NCBI GenBank assembly: GCA_026692865.1
Contig: JAPLNI010000030.1
Coordinates: 62,001 to 126,000 of the forward strand
Origin: Planctomycetota bacterium
GTDB taxonomy: Bacteria > Planctomycetota > Planctomycetia > Pirellulales > Pirellulaceae
Direction: 5' to 3'
Length of the DNA stretch: 64,000 bases
The position numbers and the translations under genes are program-made. Below, piece after piece: positions 34,001-46,000 of this stretch. The notes beneath the pieces were generated by a model that had not been told where the DNA came from, searched no databases, and saw only the letters and a list, made by a program, of their open reading frames with translations. The stretch's first letter is position 1. Each line of letters opens with the position of its first letter.

Positions 34001-37000
34001 AGTTGGCTTTAATCGACTTGGACAAGTTCAAGCCGATGGGCCTACCTTTGATGTTCCTTCCAACGTAACCGTGATGATCGACGCAGGTGCGATCGTGAAG
34101 CTTAGCCGCGCTAAGATTGGTGTTGGCAGTTCGACTGTTTCGGTGAATCGAAGCGGTGGCGCACTTCAAGTGTTGGGGATACCGCGATTCATCGATTCAA
34201 GCGGACGAGTAGTTGCCGATTTGGCCGGTAACCCGGTACCAGGTAACGTTTACTTCACGTCGCTTAACGATTCCTCAGTTGGAATTGGAAGCAACCGCGA
34301 CACAAATAGGCCTGCGGCCGCACCGGCGGATTGGGGCGGGATCGATATTCGCAATCAAGTCGATGCGTCTTTAGTAAGTGTCGCAGGGTCGACTCGCGCA
34401 AACAAAGAAGCGAACGGGCTCTTCTTGAACTCGATCATTCATGCTGATTTAAGATTCGGAGGCGGAAGCGTTGTATTCGATGGTGTATCGCAGGTTATCA
34501 CTCCAATCCACATGGTCGATTCTCGACCGCTGATTGCTAACAGTTTGATCTCTAGATCCGCAGACGCGGCCATTGCTGCGACTCCAAATAGTTTCTTGGA
34601 AAGTAATTTCCAAGATCCTGTTTCACAAGCAAGGGCTTCCGCACTATTCATTTCCGACCTTGAGCGAGTTGGACCGGACATTCGCGGTAATCGTCTAACA
34701 AACAATTCGGTCAACGGTTTGTTTGTCAAAACAAAAACGACTCCGACATCGACAGTAGAAAAGATTACGATCCCTGGTAGGTTCAACGATACAGATATCG
34801 TGCACGTTATCTCTGAGAACCTTGTGATTCAAGGTGCAACCGGTGGCTATGTTGCCACGACTGAATCTCCTTCAGCTATCGCTGTGGTCGCGACTCCATC
34901 GAGCGTGTTAGGACTTACTAATGGACTCTCTGCACTTACTGGCCCTACGAATGGATACCGGTACAAGTTTACGTTCTATACACCTGCGTCTAACTTTGAG
35001 TCGCCCGCATCAGCATCAACACGTTTGATCCAAGTTCAAACTCCAACAGGTGTCGACTCTGGACAAATCCTGTTGACTGGACTTCCCGTGTTGCTCCCAA
35101 CGCAAGTTCTCCGGATCTATCGCTCGTCGGTTGTCAACGGAGTTGAGTCTGTGTCTTACTTGGTTGGGACAACTAGTCCGACACAAACAAGCTTTACGGA
35201 TAACTTTGCAGCACCTGAAATTGTTGCTGCGACGCCATCGACTATTTCCACTGTTCTTGCAACTCCGCCAACCGGAATTTCGGTTGGAACGGCAAACGAC
35301 TCCTTTCTTACCAACGGACTTGTTTCAGGTCGCTATCGCTATCAGATTTCCTACATGGAAGTTGACGGCAGTGAAGGATTGCCAGCGACTGTAGCACAGG
35401 ACGCCGTGGTTGTTACGACTGTGGTTGGCAGCGCCACTGGACGCGTGATTTTAGATAATTTGCCGCTAGATACAAGCTTTGGCGCGGCAACTCGGATTCT
35501 TAAAATATATAGAGTGCCAGTCGATCCAATTTCACTCGCAATTACCGGAAGTTTCCAATTAGTTGGAGCTCTTCCTTCGGGAACAAGAACGTTTGTCGAC
35601 TCCAACGTTAAAGTTGCGTTTGCACCACCGGCTGTACCGCTTAGTACGTTGATCCCGCCTACCATTCCGGTTGGAGGACTCGCTCCAGTCTTGTCGTTTA
35701 ATGCAACTAGCGGACTACAATCAGGCAACAGCTATCAGTATTCATACTCGGTAGCGAATACCGCTGGTGCTGAGAGTGCAAGAAGTTCAGATACCGTGGT
35801 CACGTTGACCGCCGGCGTTAACACTATTCAAATTCGATCATTACCGACAATCGCAGCTAACGAAACTCTACGAATTTATCGTTCGAGAGTTAGTAACCCG
35901 GCTACACCGCCCGTGGTAACGCTTGATCCACCTATCTTGGTAGGAGTCGTTTCGAGTGGTGTCACTAGCTTTACAGATACCGATGCTCGGGTCATCCCTG
36001 CGTTTAACACATCTGTGGGCACGACAATTCCTACTCCAGCACTCTCGGTAGTGTTCGTTCCCCAAGTCGCCATCGGAGCGAATGGTACACCGGCTCTTGT
36101 TAACGGAATAACTCAAGGCACCTATCAGTATCAAATCTCAATCGTCGAAACGGTTGTCAATCCGAATTCTGGTATATCGGAGTTCTTAGAGAGTGAGCCG
36201 ACCGGGACTTTGCCTAGTCCCCTTGCAACGGTGAACGTAACCAATACAGGTTCGGTCGCAAACGGAACGGTCAGGATTTCCAACCTCCCGTCAATTGCTG
36301 CGACTCAGAGATATCGTATTTATCGCGCATTGGTGACCCCTGGTGCACCGGTAGCCTCATCTCCGTTCCTTCTCGTTGCCGAGTTACCTGCAACGACCAC
36401 AAGTTTCGTAGATGCGAGGGCGACAGCGGGAATCATCTTACCAACGGTTTCGGACACTTCGCTCAACGATTTATCTGGAGCATTAACAGCGAGAACGAAT
36501 GGTTCTCTTAAAATCGATCCCGGCACTGTGATTAAGCTCCAGGGTTCACGGATAGAGGTGAACGGCGGTGCTCAGCTCCTCGCTGAAGGTACTGATGGAT
36601 CGCCAATCATCATGACCAGTATTAACGATACGCGTTATGGTGCTGGCGGAACATTTGATACAGCCAATCGACGCGGGACCGTCGCTCCTGTTGCGGGTAA
36701 CTTCGGTGGTGTATTTATCGGCCAGGCAAGCACAGGATCGTTTGACTTCGTACGGTTCGCTTTCGGTGGTGGCACGACGCGTATTGATGGCGGATTTGCT
36801 TCGTTTAATGCAATCGAAGGCCATCAAGCAGAGCTTCGAATCACTAATTCCCGATTCGAGGATAATGCTTCAGGAATCGAAGCGCTCACGCCGACCAATC
36901 GCGCCGGACGTGGTACTAACTTTGATGCAACGATTTTCGTGCGAGGCTCGCAGCCAATCATCGTCGACAACCGAATCACGAATAATGCATCGGCAGCTAT

Positions 37001-40000
37001 CAACATAGACGTCGATTCGCTCAACAGTCAGTACCTAGTCGATAAGGGACGCCAGTCGGGGTTTGTGCAGTCAACACGAAGCAAGGATACGGCACGAATT
37101 GACAATCAAGGACCGATGATCGCTGGTAATGAATTGGCGAACAACGGTGTCAATGGAATGATTGTTCGCGGCCAGACGATTACAACGGAAAGTGTTTGGG
37201 ATGACGCTGATATCGTTCACGTAGTTCGAGATGAAATCATCTCGTCGAATCTTTACACCTATGGTGGGCTGAGATTAAAGAGCAATAGTTCGTCGAGTCT
37301 TGTAGTGAAGTTCGGTGGTAGCGATTCGACCGTAACGAAGGGGCTTACGGCGACCGGAAGAAACCTCGATATTGCAGATCGAATTGGTGGAAGTGTTCAG
37401 ATTGTCGGTGTTCCTAACTTCCCGGTTATCTTGACTACTATTGATGACGACTCGGTTGGGGCTGGTTTTACTCCGACTGGAATTCCGGTTACCGATACCG
37501 ATAACAACGGTGCTTTTCAAACGCTGTCAGAGCTTCCGACAATTGGTGAAGTCAATCGTGGAATCACTATTGATAACGATGTTGCTACAAACGTGGTAGG
37601 ACATTTCGAGTATACACCGGCAGCGGGCGGGGAAGTCACGTCGTTGATTCCAACAAGTGGTATCACTGCACAAGGAAACACTCAGCTTTTGACAAATGCG
37701 AACGTAATATTCGCGTTCCAAAACTTCGTCGATTTAGGTGCCGATGGTGGCGCCATACGCTTGGGTAACACCACAATCACGCTTCAACCGACTCTCATTG
37801 CGCCCGACGTCGTAATAAGTGAAGGAAATTTTGTCGGAAATGGTAATGCCGTTGTTAGCTGGCGTGTTCGAAGCTCGTTTGAAAACGGTGTCGCTCAATT
37901 GGTGAATACGGTTACATTTACCAGTACAGCGAGCCTCGGCTCACTTCGCCTTGTCAATTACTTAGACGAAGACATCTTATCTAACGCGGATGATTTGCTA
38001 TTCACTACTGGAACTCCTGGCGGTGCGGACTTCAGAGCGTTTACGATTGATGGTGCAGAACGTATTGGATTTTCCCATGGCGGAGCTTATCTTCCTGGCG
38101 AAGGCCTTATCAACGCAACGTATGCCGGATGGGCTGCTGACGTATTCCCTCTGCTTACCACCGCGATTACAGGACCCGGAACAACTTACTCCATTACTGG
38201 AAATATCAACCAAGCGAACCTCCCTCAATTGAACGACCCGACAATAGGTATCGCGTTTGGTCCTACAGACATCACTACTGCGTTTGCTTGGGATGTTGAC
38301 CCCACAGCGACGACATCGACTATTACGACCTTCCTCGAATTGTTGCCGCGAGAAGTCCAAAACGCTGTCGCTCCAGGTGGTTGGCGTGGTTTGTTGTTTG
38401 AAACGGGAGCGAATGATCGTAACGTTTCGGTTGTGACCGAGCGTGAGTCAGCTCAAACCAGTGCAGAGGCGAGGAACGAGCAAACCTCTCCGGGCAATGC
38501 GGCTACGTCCAACGATAACCCGAGCACAGGTCAATTGCTCGGAACTCTTGCTTCGTCAGCTAAAGCAGGTGACGAGAATGCGAGATTGGGTTACCAAATT
38601 CATGGCGTAATTAACCGGCCATCGGATCGCGATGTTTACTCTTTCTATGCCGACAGCGGGACCGAAGTTTGGTTGGATATTGATCGAACAAGCAACAGCC
38701 TTGATACCGTAGTTGAGTTGATTGACGCAGATGGAAAAATCTTGGCTTCGTCCGACAATAGCAACGCGGAAGAAGCTGCCGGAGCCGTTACGTTTGCCGC
38801 TATCGATCCGGTGACAGGAAGACAAATCGTTGCGAATCCGCTTCGCAAGTCTGCGATTCAGACTTTCCCAATCGATTCACGTGGTCAAGCAAAGGATTTG
38901 TATAGTACAAATCCTAAGGATGCTGGTTTCCGAGTCGTTCTTCCAGGGAACTCCAGAAACACACTCTATCAAGTTCGAGTTCGAAGCAGCGATTCCGCGC
39001 AAGCAGGCGTGCTGGACTCCAGGAGCGGCACGAATGGCAAATCCAAAGGGGCTTATCAACTTCAAATTCGACTCACCGAAGCTCAAGAATTTCCGGGAGC
39101 GTCGGTCAGTTTCGCAGACATCCGTTTCGCTACGACCGGAATTGATTTAGCAGGTGTTCCTCGTCATTCGCCTCTTCTCGGAGAAGCGGCAGAGCAGGTA
39201 GATACAGCAACAGCTCCAAGCAATAACACATTTGCGACAGCACAAGAGCTCGGTAATTTGCTGCAAACCGATCGCGCAACGATAAGTGTTGCAGGCAATC
39301 TTTCCTCACCAACGGATGTCGATTGGTACGCCTTTACGCTTGACTATCAAGTCTTGCAAACGGACTTACAGAGATACTTCTCTACAGTCTTTGACGTTGA
39401 TTATGCAGATGGCATCGGTCGTCCGGATACTTCGGTGTACTTGTTTAACGCAGCGGGTAACTTGTTGAGTCAGGGGCTCAATAGCAACATTCTTGACGAT
39501 CGAGCTGGAGCCTTAAAAGGTGCTGACAACTCCGATCTCAGTCGCGGTTCGGCTGGAACGCTCGATCCATTCTTGGGGCCGATAGAACTCGGTGCGGCAG
39601 GCAGTACAATTTCATCTGGAAGGTACTTCATTGCCATCACAAACCAAGGTCGTATTCCAACGCAGGTTGCTGCCTTTAATGATCCAACCAGTGGAAATCC
39701 ATTGCTTCGGCTGCAGCCATCCAACAATACGCAATGGATTGTTGAAGATCGTGTTGGTTCCGTGGGTGGTTCGACCGCTCAGCCACCAGTAACAACAAAC
39801 TTTTTACCTGCCGCTTCGGCTGCTGTACCGTTTTCGCTCAGTGATGTAGCGTTGTATCTTAGCTCTGACAGTGGGTTAAACGGCACGAATATTTTCATCG
39901 CTAACCCGATGACAGGTACTTCAGACTTTGTTGGCACTAACGGTCAAGACGTCAACGACATTGCGTTTCGATACAACGGGGACCTTCGTGGATTCAATCG

Positions 40001-43000
40001 TGTTTTGACAGTACCTGGCAACGTCGACGCCGACGGAGAGGTTGATTATCAGCATCTCAATGATGCTACTGGAGCTGCAACTTCGGTAGGTGCATTCAAC
40101 CTTCAGACATCGGTCCTAGATAGGACGGTTGCGCCTCCAGCCCTTGCTGCTGCTGATGTTGGATTTAACATTGAGGCGGTGGCATTCGGGAATTTTGGTG
40201 TTCAAGGTGGTGGTTTTGGCGGTCCGGAAACTGGACTGGTCGTTGGTAACAGACCTGTGATCAATCCTCTATCCGATGGTGTTCAAGCCACGCGATTACC
40301 AACCACTGCCCGTGGCACGAATGTTGTATATCGATTCAATCCGGACACGGGTGCGGTGATTGGGACTACTAACTTTAATGGGACAACACCAGGTGGTGGA
40401 GCTTTCATTCTCGGGAACGGTACCGAAACCGACGAACTCGGCTACATCGACACGACGACCCCTTCCGGCTTGCCTTCGCGTCGACTGACATTCATTGACG
40501 CTACAACCTTTAATTCGACTGCCATTCCTCCGATCACAACGCCGGTTCTCAACGACGGGGATAACTTTGTGATTCAGCTACCAACGGGCCAAACGCGTAC
40601 TTTTGAATTTGATACTGGACCCGAGTTCCGATTAACGCTGGACCCCGTTAACGGGCCGTTCTTAGCGGACGGTTCAACGTTTACGTTAAGTAATGGACAA
40701 AGTTTTGAGATCCAGACGAACTCAACTCCTGTTCAAGCAGGTGCGAGACCGATCCTTTACAACACGAATATGAACAATGCTCAGTTTGCGATTGCCTTGC
40801 AAGCGGCGATGGATCTAAGCGGGCCTCAGTTTACGGTTCAGAGCAATCTAGGCTTTGGCATTGGACAAGATGGATCGCGATTCAACATTGCAGGTGCGGG
40901 TGTTCTGCAAGGAACAACTGGCTCGTTTGCCGACCCAGTAGTTGTCAACATAACGAACCCAGGAAGCGCGACTCTTAACAATCCGAACGCTGTTCAAGTA
41001 ACTTTCCTGGCGCAAGACACTGGGGCGATACTTGCGCAAAAGGCCTCGACGGCCATAAACGCACAGGGTTTTCTTGGGGTCTCAACGACAATTGTTGGTG
41101 ATAGTATTGTCCTCACGGGTGCAACCATTGCCTCTACTCAGGGAGCCATTTTCCAAGATCAAGTTGCGGCTGGTGGAACGATTACCGGTATTGCTGTCCA
41201 GAACGTCGCGGGAAGCCCGGTCTTCGCGATCTCAACTACAGGTGGACTCTATCGAGTCAACACAACGCTTACTGCGAACGCGGGAAACATTGGAACTTTT
41301 GTTGGGCAGATAGCAGCCCCTGCGGGAACGGTCTTTACTGGATTGACTGCAGGTCCGAGAACGCTTCAGGGTGGTCAGTATGCGAACCTATTGTTCGCAA
41401 CGACCCGGAGTGGCAGTGTTTTCGCATTCAACACCAGCGGGGTTCTCCAGCCAGTATTTGCCTTGGGAGCATCAAGTATCAACACGGGGCTGGCGAATCT
41501 GAACGGACTTGCGTTTTCCACACTTGACTACAATCTGTTCAACGTGAGTAACCAACGTGGAGCTGATGCCGGTCACGGTAATCCTGGCTCACCAGATGGA
41601 ATTGTCACCGCGACTCCTGGTGGGCAGAGTTGGCATTTCGCGTATGAAGGTGGAAACCAGAATCCAAATGCCCTATACGACGGCGTGACAAATCCTTCGG
41701 CGCAGGCGCGCTTCGATGCTGGTCCAACAACCAACACTTATAACTTCCCGGGTGGAGCAACTGGTGTTTTGCAGTCGCAACCAATTTCTCTCTCGAATAT
41801 CGCCGCTGGTGATACTCCTTACTTTTACTTCACCTATTTCTCGACGACGGAATCCGCCAACAACACCGACAATGATCTGATTCGTATCAAGGCAATCGGA
41901 GACGACGGTATTTGGCGTGAGCTAGGTAACAACGACGTTGATTTGAATTCGCCTGTGATTTTCAACAACTCGGCGACACAAACGGGTTGGAAGCAAGCTC
42001 GAGTGAATATTGCCCAGTTTGCTGGGAATCAGAACGTGCGATTCCGCTTTGAATTCAGCACAGGCGGTGGAATCAGCAGCGACCCGGGGGCTGAACTGCG
42101 TGTGGTTCCAGGCAATCAGCTAAGCGACGGGCAGACATTTACTGTTGCAGGGACCGTGTTCGAGATCAATAAAGGATCCACGCTTACTGTTCCTGCTGGA
42201 TCGTCTATCGCCAACGGTTCGACGCTAATAGTTTCAGGAACGACCTACACGTTCCGACAAGGAACTCCTCCACTTTCGCCATCGGCAACCGACATCTATT
42301 ACACAACATCGCAATCAGCCTCCGGCATGACTGGATTGATCGCAACGGCAATTCTTGCTTCAGGGCCGACGGTCAGCGGAAATAGAATTCAGTTAGCCAC
42401 GGGCTCCTTCACGTTACCAACAGGAAGTTCTTTCGTTGTACAAGGCAACGCTGGGACGACTGTTGGAAATCTACCTGTTAACATTTCAGAGACCATGTCC
42501 GCTAGCGAAGTCGCTATTGCGGTTCGTGATGCTCTTCGCGCATCGATTGGTAACGGAAGTACTTACGATATCTTCCCAACTCGCGAAGAGTTCGTCAGTC
42601 TTCCCGGTGTTCGAAGCGGTGTGGTCGCTGGGCCATTTACGGTCAACTTCCCAGATCCTAATTTGCGTCAGTTTGCATCCGTAGCGAATCCGTCTCCAAC
42701 AAATCGCCTAGTCAATAACGCGTTTGAAGGGATTTATTTAGATGACTTCGTGATTGGCGTGGCTGAACGTGGTGAGACCATCGGCGGTTCTAGCACCGAT
42801 ACGACTTTTGTTGCAAATCCAAACGCAATCGCTAACTCAATCAATGTTGGAGCCTACCAGCTCGAAATACGCGGTGGTCAGGAGTATGGCGTTCCAACAC
42901 AAGCGGGACTTCAATACCCAACCACGGTTAATTCGTCGTTAACGGGAATCAACACTCGTTTATCGCTTGGTGCAACCATCACCTTGCCAAATGCTACGGG

Positions 43001-46000
43001 AATTGTAAATGGCGATAGTTTCACGATCTCCGATGGGAACTCCTCGGTACTTTTCGTGTTCTCTGATACTGCATCGCCAGCACCGCTCCCCGTTGGAGCG
43101 ATCGCCGTGCCGTATAGCGTGTCGATTGCGAATCCTCGAACAGGTGTAATTGGCGCGGAAACGTCTTCGACTTTGGCTGGAAGACTTCGAGACATTTTGA
43201 ACAGTTCCGTTATTCAGTCGCGACTGAAGATCACGGCGATTTCGCTCACTGGTGCAGCGACTGGGCCTTCTGGTCCAGAGCTTGCATTGTCGAGTAACGC
43301 TGTAGTAACAGTTCCAACCCGCCCGGCTGGTTCGACGCTTGCCCCTGTGGTTTCAGTGACTCGATACGTTGGTAAAGGCGATTCCAACACTCCACGCGAT
43401 CAAGGGCAGATCATTGTCGAAAATTCCAAGATCTCCGATTCGGCTCAGTACGGAATTGTTCTTAGACCCGATGCTCGAGATCCTATAAGTGGTGGTAACA
43501 ACCCAAGCCCAGGCGCCGTTCGCAATACGGTTGTATTGAATACGGAACGCCTCGCACCTGGTGCGGTGATCATGAATAACGAGATCATTGGAAACCGCGT
43601 TGGCGGAATTCAGATCGTCGGCGACAACGCAGCCAACACGACCGTTCCTTCGTCAATTCCGTTTGCTAGAATTATCAATAATACGATTGTTGGCGGCTCG
43701 ATAATCAAGACAGAGGTTTTGGGACCACAAGTCTTCAATGATCTGCTGTTTCCAAACGGATCAATTTCCTTTGCAGATTCGGTGATCTCCTACTTGCCAA
43801 ACTTTAGCAATGGCTTGGCCCCTGCTGCTGGAGTTGCCATCGCAACGGACGCATTGGGGATTCCAAATTACACTGGCGGGTTTGCGGAACCAGCTACGGG
43901 ACAAGGTGCTGTTTCTCTTGGTTCTGGTGGACGATTGACAGTCCAGTTAACAGATAACCTTCTGACAGGATCGAACGATGCAAGGCCCGATTTGGCGATC
44001 ATTGAAGTCGGTGATTCGGAGCGTGCATTTGTCGAAGTCAGTACTGATGGAGTGACCTATACTTCAGTCGGTTCGATTAGCGGTACCGTTCGCACGATTG
44101 ATTTAGATTTCTACGGATTCAATCGTGATAGTCGACTTCGGTTTGTGCGTATAACCGATGACATCTTGGAGGGCGCTACAAGCGGTGAAACTGTCGGTGC
44201 TGACATCGATGCTATCGGTGCCTTGTCGAGTGTTCCTGCTACAGTTTATGCAGCTGGCGGAATCGGTATCGATATCGGTGCGAATACGAGCCCAACTCTA
44301 TTGAACAATATTGTTGTTAACAGTGTGACGGGCCTGAACGTTGCTGCGGGCTCGACCCTAAATCCGAATGTAACTGTTTCAACAGTCGGTCCTGTTGTCG
44401 GCGGAATGGTCTTCCAACGCAACACCGCAGACGTGGGCGGCATTGCGACATTCGGACAGTCGGTACTTCAACCGAATGCTAACGTTGAATTATTCCAAGA
44501 CGCTGCCAACCGGATTTTCTATCCAAACGTCGGTGCTCCCACGATTGACTCGACAATTGATTCATTACTGGATCGTCCGGGTTTGATTGCTGTCAAGCAA
44601 CCGCTCGGCTTAGATCTTTCTCCGATCATCGCTCCAACTTACGATCTTAATGGACTCCTACGAGTCGATGATCCAACCGTCAACACACCATCGGGTGTGG
44701 GACAGAACGTTTTCAAGGATCGTGGTGCTCAAGATCGATCAGACAACCTTGGACCAAGTGCAGTTCTCCTGCTGCCAGTCGATAACAGTACAACCAGCGG
44801 CGATTCTAATCCGCTTGTCGGCACCGTTCAGATTAGCAACCAGACATTGCCTTACTTCGAAATTCGATTGATTGACGGAGTCGATCTCGGTAGCAGTTCG
44901 AACGGATCGGGAATAGATGCTCAATCGGTTAGTGGTGCAGGGATCGTTGTTACTCGCGATGATGTCGAATTGATTCAAGGTATTGACTATCGGTTCGGCT
45001 TCGATGCCACTAGCAATACGATTCGGCTCACCCCAATCGCAGGTGTGTGGACATCGGATGCTGTTTACAAGATTCGATTCGTCTCTGCCGGCGAAAGCGT
45101 GATTCCGCTTAATACGATTGCAAATCTTGCCGACGGAACGACTTATGTTATTCTGGACGCCAATGGAGATTACAAGACCTTCGAGCTGGATCTTGGTATT
45201 CGCTTGACAGTTCCAACGGTAACTAACGGAACGACTCAAAGCTTGTTGGATGGATCGCAGTTTATTCTCAGCGATGGTATCCAGACATTGACTTACGAAT
45301 TCGATTCAGACGGTGTTTTTGCGACCAATTCCGTTGTGATCCCAATCCTCGCGACAGAGACTCCGGCAGTAGTTGCCACCAGGATGATCGCAGCGATTCG
45401 TGCTTCGGGATTAAATGCTTCTGTGAATTCGGTTTCTAGTGACAGCATTCAAGTTCTTGGGGCGACAGTTACGCTTGATTCAAACACAAGCCGCTTACGC
45501 TCCGTAGGGAGCAATGGAACGATCTCGACATCGATTCCGATTGTCCTAAATGCGGGATTGTTGATCGATGGAAATGCTGTTGCAACGGCAGTCGCAGATG
45601 CAATTCGAGCAGCCGCTTTACCGGGCGTGACGGTCTCGCAGAATGGACAGAACCTACTGCTGAAAGGGACACAAGGCGTCTATGGAACGGGTGCAACGGT
45701 TGCGGGTGAAATCAAGGACATGGCTGGAAATGCCTTACGAGCAAACGGAGATAGTGGCGATACGACATTGACCATTATCCTGGCTGACGGTTTCGACTAT
45801 GGTGACACGCCTCAGCCTCTTTATGCAACCAGCAAAGTAAACAATGGACCTCGACATCGCATTGCAGATGGATTCTATCTTGGCTTGGGCGTAAGTGCTG
45901 AAGGAGATGCTCTCCCCGCAGGAACGGATACGTTGGACGATGGGATTGCTTTTCCAGCAACGTTTGTCAAGGGTTACTCGACATCGATAACAGTGACGGC